DNA of 64,000 nucleotides, taken from contig OZ017801.1 in NCBI GenBank assembly GCA_963969395.1, forward strand, positions 7,566,501-7,630,500. Reading direction: 5' to 3'. The position numbers and the translations under genes were made by a program. Position 1 is the stretch's first letter; each line of letters begins with the position of its first letter. Shown piece by piece: positions 1 through 10,127 of this stretch. This DNA comes from Pseudoscleropodium purum (taxonomy: Eukaryota > Streptophyta > Bryopsida > Hypnales > Brachytheciaceae). The notes beneath the pieces are model-generated. The model ran no database searches and was not told the DNA's origin. It saw only the letters and a program-made list of their open reading frames with translations.

Positions 1-2
1 AG

Positions 3-2451
3 GTGGAGAGTGACGTCGTTCCTGAACAAGTGAAGGGTGCTCCGGCGGATTTGGAGAGGAATGACGTTAAGAAAGCGAAGATCGATGTGGCGGCATCGGG
101 TACGAGCGTCATGGACGTGGAAGAAGAGCGGAAAGATTTGGAGAGTGAAATCGTCGAAACGGTTATTGCGAAAGATGGTGAGTGGACTTGCATATGGTGG
201 CCAAAACCTAATTCCTTTGGTAAATTAGAATTCCATTGCGAGAAATGTCCGTTGTTAATGCAATAGGCAACTCGTTTAACTAACCGTAACTACAAGCGAC
301 GTTTAAGCGCTGAGTGTTGTTATTGTTATTAAAATTACCAATTTTAATATGTATTCTTGTTAATCAAATCAAAGAGCTTTCCAAGGCATTAAATGATGTA
401 TCATTTGCATACCATACGCAAAAGTTATAAGGGTTTCAAGTTTTATGGTGGATGACGTAGAAGCAACATGAGTTCTGATGTTCAATATCAATATATATTT
501 CCTAGGGTGTTTGAATTAGGTTCTTCTGCCTCATGTTGTTTGTACGCTCGGACAGTCTATTTGATGTTAATCTTCTGTTCAAGTCATTGAGATTTCCAGT
601 TAAAAATATCTCTTTTGTACTTTGTGATGTGAAGGCTCAGGTGCGGAGAATGCTGCAGTGGCCGAAGCGAAGAAGGGCAAGAACATGCCTGGAGGAGGGA
701 GGGAGGGAAAAAAGAGGAAGGTGGCAGTGCTACTTGCATATTGCGGGGCCGGGTACCAGGGAATGCAGAGGAATCCAGAAGCTATTACCATTGAAGGCGA
801 ACTGGAGCAAGCATTGTTCCGAGCGAATGCTATTGCGCAGTGCAATTTTGGCGACATGAGAAAAGTGGATTGGATGAGAGCGGCTCGAACCGATAAGGGA
901 GTGAGCGCAATAGGGCAAATTGTTTCTGCCCGTTTGGTGATTGACCCCCCAGGCTTTGTGGAGCGAGTCAACCAGCACCTGCCCAAGGATATTCGTGTCT
1001 TTGGCTATACTAGAGTGACATCCAACTTCAACGCCAAACAAATGTGTGATAAACGTCGGTATGAGTATTTGGTCCCCGTTTTTGCTTTCGATCCCCATGC
1101 TCATCATGATAGGGAGACCATGCTCATGTGGACTGAGAGGAAAGAAAACGTGAGGCTACAGCGAATCGAGAAGCGGAAAGCACTCGAGAAAAAAGGATCT
1201 GGAAATGATGCTGGTGCTGCGAACGCCAAGGACGTCTCTAGTGGTACGATTGTAGGATTCTATAATCAGCTGAATTTGCAGTTTATGCTTTAGAGTTTGT
1301 GGTACGAGCATTTGTATTCCTTTGTTGTCACTACTCCAAAGGGAAAGACTGAGCAACGGGTTGGATTGAAAATTTCATTGTGCACCAAATCAGGGAAAGA
1401 GTAAGACGTGGCAGTCTGATACTTGCGATCAGCTGATTGTTAGCGCTTGTTAGATGTAGAGAAGAGTTGATTTTCTTGGTGCTCTAATAGTAATGTTTCT
1501 TGACGTGCACAGAAGCATCGCAGCCAAAGCCCTCTGAAGGCGAGGTCCAAACAGTAACAGAGGTCACCACGGTCGTGAAGGAAGTAGTGGAAACCCAAGT
1601 GGAAGAAACTCCTAATAATGAGGTGCGGGATCCTTTTGTTTTTGATGAAGCGAAGCTGAAGCGACTGAACGATGTTTTGTCTATGTACAAAGGCACTCAC
1701 AATTTCCACAACTTCACCGCCCGAATTAAACCAGAAGACCCAAGCGCAAAGAGATATATTCTGTCCTTCGAGGCAGGGAAAGTGATTGAGGTCCAAGGTA
1801 CGCACTTTGTGCCATGCACAGTTGTAGGTCAGAGCTTCATGCTGCATCAGATCCGGAAGATGATTGGAACCGCCATAGCCATAATGCGGGGCTGCGTGCC
1901 TGAAACCATCATTGGCTTCGCTTTGAGAAGGTATGTCCTATTCCAGCATTTGGTTGCGTTTTAGTGGAAATACGTAGGGAACGCAGAAGATACCATTTGC
2001 GTCACTTGAAGCATTTTAGCATATGAGGAGAGTGTTTTCTTGAGAAATCAGTATTGAGCTGTGTAGTGATCATGGGTACAAGAACCAAATCTATTGAGAC
2101 CAAATGTTTTGTCGCTATGTATGAACCTCTTGTGCAATTTCAAGTGGGAGGTCTTTTGCTCATATGCCTTTTTGCAGGGAGAATGACGTCAACACACCTA
2201 TGGCTCCCGAGCTTGGTTTGTTCCTGGACGAATGTTACTACACAGCTTATAACAACAGGTTTGGCCGCTCACACGAGGAGCTTACACAGAAAGGGTACGA
2301 GGAAGTGATCCTGAAGTTTAAGCATGACGTCATTTACCCCCATATTGCAACAACCGAGGCCAAAGATGGCACCATGGCTTTGTGGCTTCATAGTCTCAAC
2401 GATCGCCATTACCCCTACTTTGAGACTCATAGGTCGGCATCGAAAAATTAG
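3..2451 (+). CDS. PUS1: tRNA pseudouridine synthase, PUS1/TruA family (5' partial, 4 visible exons)
   Basis: Converts uridine to pseudouridine in tRNA and possibly other RNAs (family knowledge). The inferred exons are 3-177, 641-1243, 1513-1930 and 2178-2451. All junctions are GT-AG and join in frame to give 489 visible residues ending at TAA 2449-2451. The catalytic core is seen in AARTDKGVSA, with the catalytic Asp codon at 892-894. The N-terminal VLLAYCGAGYQGMQRN and the C-terminal SFMLHQIRKMIG, RENDVNTPMAPELGL and RFGRSH blocks are typical of eukaryotic PUS1. A long acidic, Glu/Val/Thr-rich linker (about 1513-1625) separates the two halves. No ATG is visible in the first exon, which is open to the window edge, so the N-terminus (perhaps with a targeting peptide) is missing. 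Whether the product is nuclear or organellar cannot be judged. Family assignment is firm; the exact paralogue is not. Confidence 0.9.
1985..2160 (+). repeat. Repeat fragment in PUS1 intron 3, also present at 6632-6790
   Basis: The distal part of intron 3 can be aligned by eye with 6632-6790. Shared blocks include CATTTTAGCAT, a TGAGA-C-A-A-GTTTT-TGCTAT-TATGA stretch and TGCAAT, in the same order and orientation, with roughly 60-65% match. This is either a fragment of an old dispersed repeat in both places or a duplicated piece of intron. Confidence 0.5.
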
Positions 2452-4461
2452 GACAGCGAATAGCTTTCTGGGTGTTCATTCCTCTGGTTTTGTGAGGGAT
2501 ATTGATGGTATCTATTTATCGGAGGCATCCGCTTCGTTCTTGAAACTATCATTTCAGGGTCCGTAGTATTTACGCTTTTGGTTAGAGATAGAGATATTGA
2601 GTTGGTAGCCGTCTGAAGCGGAGGCCCATCATTGGGATCAAATATGCAGCTTCAAGATTTTGAAGGAATGATCAGTTGTTGCACACAATTCCAATTCCCA
2701 ATTTTTTGTAGGAGTTTCGTCGAGATCGCACGCGGAAAGTCTTGTCCATTCTGCAGTGAATTTATTAAAGTTCGCTTAAGTTGTTTTTTAGATTTTCCTA
2801 AGGGATGATGAGGTTGTTGTGATTTGCTAACAGTTATTGTTGCGGTGAAGCACCTAGTCGTCAGCGTTTGTTTAATCAGGAGTACAGTTTCTTACTTTCA
2901 TCTCCCTCCACTGTCGCATGCAATAGTTCTTCGTGTTGACTGTTGGGCCACAGCTCGTGACCACCAGCAGAAAAAGTGATTTTCAAACAGCAATGGTGGA
3001 CACTGAACACTATTTCTCATAATTTTTAAAGTAATTAATTACAGCGGATTACAATGTGTTTCCTTATTTTAATATTTCATTGATAGACTAACTCCAAGGC
3101 GGGCAATTCACTCCCATCCAAAATCTCAAAAGCAATCAATTCACATTTATTTCCTTCCGGAATCTGAACATAACATGTGATGGAGAGAAATTATGCAAGC
3201 CATACAGGATCAGATTAGTCAACATGCCAAACCAACATTATGAAAGCTGACTCCTCAATCTTAAGACATTATTCTATGTGGAGACAGGCGTCAGATAGGA
3301 GCGAAAGACTAATTTCTGCAATTAATCAAAGCCGCAGTCCGGCTCATTTGAACTATGCTGAAGCATCACCCGCCTGCTCCACACGAACAACAGACTCTAC
3401 AAATGAACGTTTTAAGATCTCAGATCGTCCTAGTCATATATGTGGTCATCAATATATTCAGAGAAAACCATAATAAACATAATCATCACAGATCTTAAAT
3501 TTAAGAAGCAAACCCATCTTTCATCTCAGAAGGAAGGCAGTTCGGTCCTAAAGAATCATAGTGATATACTCACAGCAATCTTGTTGCAGGAACCTTCTTC
3601 ATCATTGATAAAAGCAAAAAGAGATATTGTAATCTAAGACAGGTCTCAGTATCCTACGAATCTTCAAGTGACTATGCCACTCAGATATATGCTTGTCATT
3701 GTTTTAACATCATCAACCAACCCACTTCACAAATTAACCATCCATCAAAACCAAGGCAATGGACTGAGGACTACAAAAACGTAATTGTTGCTTAAGAGCG
3801 AATCCTGAATCCACAATAGGAAGCAAGAATTATAACCTCGCGTTCCTCTACGAGCGTTAAATGCCACCGACAATATAGAGATTGCCCATGAAGTAAGTCA
3901 CTCGACAGACAAGGAGCATAGAAACTATAGCAGCAAGGCAAAACCTAAGCTCGGTCACAGCCAATGAGTGTAAACCGAGCATAACAGGTAAACTGCCAGA
4001 AGATATCTACGAGTGTCTTCTGACGAATGCCAAACGAAATCTCGACACCGGAAAAATTCACTCGCTGCGGCACGGTTGTAAATCACGCCGCAAGAGTCAC
4101 AAGCTAAAAAGTAATACAAACAAAAATCTCTTGAAACAAAGACCGCATAAAATATAGAGGAACTGTTGTGTATGTACGTAACCCCATCGCTGTTATAGTT
4201 CGAAGTCGCAGGGCTTTAGAGCATCACGCCGCTCTTCGGTAGCCTGGAGGAGCTTGACCTTACTATCAAAGCCGGCTCATATGAAAACGGCCCCGAGGTA
4301 CTTCAAAGACATATGCTAAACAGGACTAAAAGAATACAGCACAGACGGACACCATTAAAATGGGCAAGCGGCTGAAAACCATCGCCGCCACCATCCGGAA
4401 CTCGGAAAGATGTACTGTGTGGTGGGAAGCAGTAGACTTATAGATCGGAGGAGAGGAAATA

Positions 4462-4501
4462 TTAGGGTTTCTAGATGGTTCTCGTCGAAGATTTAGGGTT
4501 T
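4462..4501. promoter_or_regulatory. Two telo-box-like TTAGGGTTT motifs
   Basis: TTAGGGTTT occurs at 4462-4470 and 4493-4501 (AAACCCTAA on the minus strand). Telo-boxes are common near the start sites of plant translation-related genes, and the eIF2B gamma gene in this window has one at about 12206. Here no gene is recognised on either side, so this may be the promoter remnant of a lost or non-coding transcription unit. The motif is seen; the function is inferred. Confidence 0.3.
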
Positions 4502-5380
4502 CGTCCGACGGAGAGGGTTGAGAACGCGCCTTACCTCTTTAATATCACTTATCTCTCCAAACTCATTGTCAGGGAAGGAACTCACTCTCACCTTTCGAAC
4601 TTTGGCATGACTGTCACCGATACCGGTAGTTGCATTCAAATGTGATAATACAGAGTTCGCCAAGGATGAGTGCTTCCCTCATCCTAGCTAAGCCTAATAG
4701 AATTCTTCATAAATTCAAACTAGTTTAGAAACTCTTAACTCTTTAGACTTTATACTTGAATTTTTGTAAATCCTTGCTTATATTTTAGTATGAATATATT
4801 ATTTATCTTTATTTTATCAAATTAGTCTTTAAAGTAAGTCATCTTTTAAAGATTCAAAGATTACCATGGATGCATGAAAAGATATTTGGATGAAACATTG
4901 CCAAAAAGCACCCTTTTATCTCATTTAAAATCATTTTGGAGAGGTTATCTTTTGGAGATTCAAATATTACTTTAGATGGGTGAACAATTATTTGGACTAA
5001 ACATTATCTAAAAGCACTTTATTCATCACTTAGATTTTGGACTTTAGAGCGTTAGGGATGAACATCATGTTATAGATGACCAAAAACCAAAAAAATGATT
5101 GTTGTTTTGAGTATAAACTTTTTGAACTCCATATAGGAAGTGCAATAATGATCAAAATTAGAAGTGCTATGGATCATTAAATTTGACTCAAGATGAATAC
5201 AAACTTTTGTCACTATTCTATACCTCATTTCATATTCCTTTCATATCAAATATACCAAAAAAACACTCTATAGCATCTACAATTGGACTTCCCATGCATT
5301 TTAAGATTAAAGTGGTTTGCATGCAAGATAGAAAGTCCATAATACGTTTGAGCTCTAAAAGTGTCAACTTATACAAAAGT

Positions 5381-5605
5381 ATATTTTACTTTCTCGTTGT
5401 ATAATCAATGTATTGTAATGTTTTGTGGATGCTTTCAGTGAACAATGCATTTCAACTTCAAAATTTCATAACTAATTCCACAAAACTCCAAAAAATATGA
5501 AGCAACTTGGGTTAGATGTCAATTCCATTTGTCTTTCAAGGAAAATTTACTGAAAAACATTTCAAGAAGTCTAGCCTCTCTAAATTAATCATCAACTTTA
5601 AAATA
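5381..5605 (+). repeat. Dispersed AT-rich repeat, second copy at about 56600-56830
   Basis: The segment shares ordered blocks with 56600-56830 in the same orientation: TATATTTTACTTTCTC, then TTCAAAATTTCATAAC, then TTAGATG-CAA-TCCATTTG followed by TCTTTCAAGGAAAA, then TTCAAGAAG-TCTA. In the second copy it abuts the TTAACCCCTAAA-ended element that starts at 56835. Confidence 0.6.
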
Positions 5606-5981
5606 GGTGCTTTATAGACCTCCACTATTCTTTAATATTGTTCGATACTTTTAGTTATTCTAGATTGTTATTGTTAAGGACTTTATGTTCTTGTTGAAGA
5701 TTTAGAAGAATTATTACAAGATCTTACAAAGATAATATTTGCTATCCTTGTCTTTATGACATGACTAGAAGAACTATCCCAACACACTCTTCATTCACAT
5801 TGCTATGATATACCAGAGCTTCTCTTCTTCTATCCACAAGGGGGTTTGAGATTAGTCTCGTGGATCTTTGTTTTTGCAGTCTCACTTGTGTTCTATTCAA
5901 CACCTAGAACTAAAATCTATATTTCAAACTGTTGGAAGAGGAATTTAATTGGCATTTGAGACAAAGGTGCCCCAAATGTGA

Positions 5982-6516
5982 ATGCCACTCATTTGGATTG
6001 ACCTAGAAATGTCCGAGTTGAATATCGAGAAGGACAGGATTCTAGAGATTGCGTGTATAGTAACAAACGGCAAGTTGGAGAAGATGGATGAAAGGTCCTA
6101 ATATTGTGATCTCACAACATGAAGAGGTCCTTGTAGGGATGGAAGATTGGTGTATGGAGCACCACACTATGACTGGACTGACGGAAAGTGTGCGGGCAAG
6201 TATAGTGATGGAGCAACAAGTTGAGCAAGAGGTGTTGCAATTTGTACGAAAGCACACAAGAGGGAACAACGGGCAACTTTTGCTTGCCAGAAACTCAGTC
6301 AATATAGACCTCAAGTTTATGAAGAAGTATATGCCCACATTGGCTATCGAGTTTTTGCAAGTGTTGGTGGATGTGAGCAACATCTGTGCACTTTATGTGC
6401 ATTGGTACCCCCGGAAGGCTAAAAAGCAACCTTCCAAAAAACAACATCATTCTTTGGAAGATGTTAAGGAGAGTATTGCAGAGCTCAAGTATCTCTGGCG
6501 CTCTATTTTCAAATAA
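5982..6516 (+). pseudogene. Intronless, once-frameshifted oligoribonuclease (Orn/REXO2-like) copy
   Basis: Two adjoining reading frames together cover a whole DEDDh 3'-5' oligoribonuclease, the enzyme that degrades 2-5 nt RNAs. Frame one starts at ATG 5982 ([29 protein letters not shown]) and stops at TAA 6099-6101. Frame two continues with [13 protein letters not shown] and MEDWCMEHH through ESIAELKYLWRSIF to TAA 6514-6516. They are separated by one extra base in an AAA run near 6090. The catalytic residues are all retained: Asp 6000-6002 and Glu 6006-6008 (motif DLE), Asp of NSVNIDLKF, and the His and Asp of HHSLEDVKES, with the His-x4-Asp spacing kept. There are no introns, and the surroundings are AT-rich repeat. 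A processed retrocopy is the likely origin. No poly(A) tail or target-site duplication is visible. A sequencing error at the A run would make it an intact gene. Confidence 0.85.
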
Positions 6517-6631
6517 TTGCAGAGGAGGCAATTAAGCTACAATAGTTTCGGCAAGGGCTTGAGGATGCTTGTCAACATACAACTACAAGTGACCCCTTCA
6601 AATCAAGTAGGATAGGGTAGTGCATTTTGTG

Positions 6632-6790
6632 CCACTTTTAGCATTTTAGCATGTGTAAGAGTAATTTTTTGGAAAATGTATAGAACTGCAGAGAGATCAC
6701 TTTAAGTGAAAGTAATAAATCCATTGAGATCAAGCTTTTATTGCTATATATGATTTTCTCATGCAATCATTTTAAAATACAAGGTCATAG
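6632..6790 (+). repeat. Second copy of the PUS1-intron-3 repeat
   Basis: Degenerate match to 1985-2160, lying about 115 bp after the stop of the oligoribonuclease copy, in the same orientation. The match starts near CATTTTAGCATGTG and fades after TGCAATCATTTT. Confidence 0.5.
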
Positions 6791-9093
6791 ATGATTGTAG
6801 ATGACAGTGAAAAATCACATTTTCCATTTAAGAATGTGGATATAGAAACTTAGCCAAGTCATGGTTACACCCAACTTGCTAGTTTGTCATGTAAATAAAG
6901 ATCATAGCACACAATAGATCGAGTGCCATAACTAACACCAAATATGAAATCAAAAACTAAATAAGAATGCATAACAAACACACCGTCAAAGTCAAAGAGC
7001 TCTCTCCACTTAAACACTCAAATGCTAAGGTAGATGAACACTAACATTTGGATGAAATTCATCCAAAACTAAAAAGAACTTGTAAAGGAGTCCATTTAAC
7101 ACTACAATTTGACATAGAACGGCTCTAATGTCACTTCACGTGACAAATTGTAAACCAAACAAGTGTAAGAATAGACGAGTCGTTGTTGGTAACAAGGGTC
7201 AAAGTAGGAGAGGGGAGCATGTCCTTGATGGTTTCAATATCCTCTTCTTCCTCAAAGTAGATAGCGGAGGATTTTATTTATATTCAAAGATTTATAGCAT
7301 ATATTAGAAAATCACTTTGATATGGTTGTGAAACTTTCTTGCCATTCATTGTGATATGTAATTGTTCTCACATGATTTGATTTTAGCCCTTCATTGATGT
7401 AGGAGTTTGAAATTCTGGAGCTCTTTATGCAATCCTATATAATTCTCACACCTTTACTATGTGTCTCAAATTGCCACCCTCAAAAGTTGTCTATCGTCAT
7501 TCTCATAAATAGGAAGTGCATTACATGTAGTGGCTTGTGGAACTTCTCTACTCTCTAGCTATTGATTCTTGTTGTAGGAAGACAAGACAAAGCCACTGCT
7601 TGGAGTCATAGCAAATGGCACTGAAACGCTCTAAAATATGATGCACTTGTTTGTGTATTCTTTGCAGACTACTTAGGAATTTTTCAAGTACTTCAACTTA
7701 TATTGATAATCCTCTATGATGTGCCATGATGTCTTTAGCATATCAATATGAGATACGGAGATGTCTCTAAAGGTTGAAACATAATATGACTTCAAGTTGG
7801 GCCTAAGAGGATACTAAACTTCTTAATAAAAGGGTGTTGGTAAATAACTTAAGATTGGTGAAAATACAAATAGACATAATGAATGGCATGGAATTGTCAT
7901 GTGTAGATAAACTTCGGCAAATTGAGAAACAAAACTATTGGCTATTGATGAGTCTCCCCTACATTCACAAGAATTATTCCATGTACATGTGCAGAAGGCA
8001 TGTTTATCTTCAAAGAAGGAAAGCAAGAAGGTAAATCAAATTTTGCACTTTTGGTTACATTTCTTCATGAAATTAAAGATGATCATGAATATTGCATCAT
8101 ACATGCATGTAGGGTAACTAAAGGTAGAGACTCTCAAATGTGCAACTAATCCACAAGTGCCATCTCCACTAGATACACATTTAGTTAATCAATATCTACC
8201 TCCAATAAATAACATCTATCAAAAAAAACTTTGACCCTTTATATCTTTTTTTTATAGTATCCAAATGAAACATTTTTGAGTGCATTGAAATCCTCTTCAA
8301 GTTTGACAATAAGAAAACATAAAATTAGATGAGTTCAATAATAATAACTATGATTAAAAAAAAGGTGACACTTTTAGGAAGAGGGTTGCTATTATGTGAG
8401 CACATGAGGCTAAAATATTACACTTATATTATAGGTGCATATACTATAAAAATAATCTATGATTATATGATATATATATATGTTACAAGTACCCATAGTA
8501 TAGGTGTTTTTGATTCATACACCTTCTATAGTGTGGGGTATCTATATTATAGTTACCTATATTGTAGGCTCAATGCTTACAAGCTCATATTCTTAGGCTC
8601 ACATACTAATACTGTTGCTTTTAAAAGTCCCTACCTACAATATCTCACTATATGATATTTTACTCATCTTCAATGCATTCATTTTTTTAATGTCTTCTTT
8701 CATGGAAAAGTTCACAATATCACGGTGCAATGATTTCTACCACCATATGGTGCAAATACATTCAAAGAACTCTCCAAAAAGTTGAATGGAAAACAACTTT
8801 TTTCTTCATCATATATTGCTCATTTGAAATTATCCAAGAGCCACAAAATGACTGCACATGATTTTTTTAAGTGTTAAAATAGTCTCTTTTGATGTGGTAT
8901 GGAAGTAAGATCATTTGAAGCGTATCAAAAGAATCTAAATAAATTGAATTATCTGGAATTATACTCCCATTACAAGCATGTTATCTTGAAAATTTCCAAT
9001 AAACAAAACTTTCCAATATTTTAGTGGTGAGTTGTCCTACAGACAGTAACTTAAATTTAATCTTTCATTTTCCAATCCAAATGAATTCAACAG
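6791..9093. other. AT-rich intergenic region, nothing recognised
   Basis: I see only short ORFs, homopolymer runs and low-complexity AT sequence. I recognise no coding similarity, LTR or terminal inverted repeat. Confidence 0.5.
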
Positions 9094-9271
9094 GGCTAAG
9101 AAGTCAGTCAGCAAATCTGAAGAAACGACGCAGAGCGCAAGTGAAGAAGAGGTACCCAAACTTCTTCATGCGGTTGCTGAAGAAATGGCAAACCGAGTCT
9201 GTGCAAAACTTCATCTTAAAACTGATGCTAAAATGGACTACATAATGCTTCATGAGAGACGGGAGGTTTGA
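9094..9271 (+). pseudogene. Exon-like fragment of an unrecognised gene
   Basis: A GC-richer island follows an acceptor-like TTCAACAG. It reads as about 58 codons in one frame to TGA 9269-9271, with a charged, helix-prone sequence (KKSVSKSEETTQSASEEEV, then PKLLHAVAEEMANRVCAKLH). Composition and the acceptor suggest a captured or orphaned terminal exon. I do not recognise the parent protein, and no upstream exon is evident. Confidence 0.3.
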
Positions 9272-9650
9272 GAGCATTATGGGACATAATGCCAAGTCTA
9301 ATAGTTCATTGCAAGTGTCCATATCTGTAATTTTTCTAAATTTAAGGGTGTAGGAAGAGGGTCTGTGTTATGAGTTATAATGCATTTCTGACTATCCAAT
9401 GGAATGATGACAAATTTGCCTTGAAAGCCGGACTTGGCATTATATTCACTTCTATTGTTATTAGACTAAATTAGTCAAGTTTTCATTGATTTTCTTGTTG
9501 GCAAGTGAAACTGGAGGTTCCAACACACCAAAGAACACAACATTTGGATACTAAATGCAAAAGTTATGAAAGGTTGACCAAAGTTATTTGGATAAAGTTT
9601 CTAGAATTGTTTCTTCAACTTATATGCATATTGATTTTGGAAATTGGTTT

Positions 9651-9850
9651 TCTAGATTTATGTATATATGGGAAGCTTTGAATCAATCAATTTTAATTAA
9701 TGAGATGAAAGTTATGAGGAATTTTAGTTTGCAGGTAGGTATGGTTTTCAAAGATTCTATACCTACCCACAAACTAGAACTCTTCATAACTTTCATCTTA
9801 TTAATGAAAATGGATTGATTCAAAACTTCCCATACATACATAAATCTAGA
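9651..9850. repeat. 200-bp imperfect palindrome (long hairpin)
   Basis: The segment begins TCTAGATTTATGTATATATG and ends CATACATACATAAATCTAGA. The two ~93-bp arms are inverted copies with only scattered mismatches (for example GAAGCTTTGAATCAATC against GAAGTTTTGAATCAATC), around a short loop near TTTTCAAAGATTCT. A transcript would fold into one long stem. Part of the arm resembles 61855-61940 of the TTTAACCCCTAAA element family, so the hairpin arose from a local inverted duplication in such an element. Confidence 0.8.
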
Positions 9851-10127
9851 GAACTAATTTCAAATTTTTCTTTTCAAATTTTTTTTTAAAGAAGTTTTTT
9901 GAGTTACCTAGGGTTGCCTATTTGAACAATGAAAATTATATATCATGCAATAACCTCTTAACCATGTAGTCAAAAGTTATGAAAATTGCTCAACCTTAAA
10001 GCTATTCATTGGGCACATGTGTGAAAATTTCAGCAAAAATAAATAAAAACTCCATTTGTAGTGAGTTGCCCAAAATTGTTGTGTTGCCAAAAAAAATACA
10101 AGTTTGACCTTTAGGGTTTAAGATAGG
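9851..10127 (+). repeat. Degenerate end of a TTTAACCCCTAAA-family element
   Basis: Shares ordered blocks with 61920-62208 in the same orientation: GAGAACTAATTT, CATGTAGTCAAAAGTTATGA, GGGCACATGT, AAAATTTCAGC, AATAAAAACTCCAT, GTGAGTTGCCCAAA, and a final CCTTTAGGGTTTAA that corresponds to the family terminus CCTTTAGGGGTTAA. Confidence 0.65.

Larger units (their letters stand above)
2452..5981. other. Intergenic region without recognisable gene
   Basis: The 3' flank of the pseudouridine synthase gene grades into AT-rich sequence. Roughly 3.8-4.65 kb is less AT-rich and has many short ORFs but no recognisable protein. A small ORF starting at ATG 4360 (27 codons, MGKRLKTIAATIRN...) looks like nothing I know. 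After 4.7 kb the sequence is strongly AT-rich, and 5.38-5.6 kb belongs to a dispersed repeat family. Confidence 0.5.

Noticed and set aside
600..1107. Minus-strand ORFs opposite the pseudouridine synthase exons
   Set aside because: Shadow frames of a strongly conserved sense-strand exon.
6042..6531. Minus-strand ORFs opposite the oligoribonuclease copy
   Set aside because: The sense strand matches the whole enzyme; the antisense frames match nothing.
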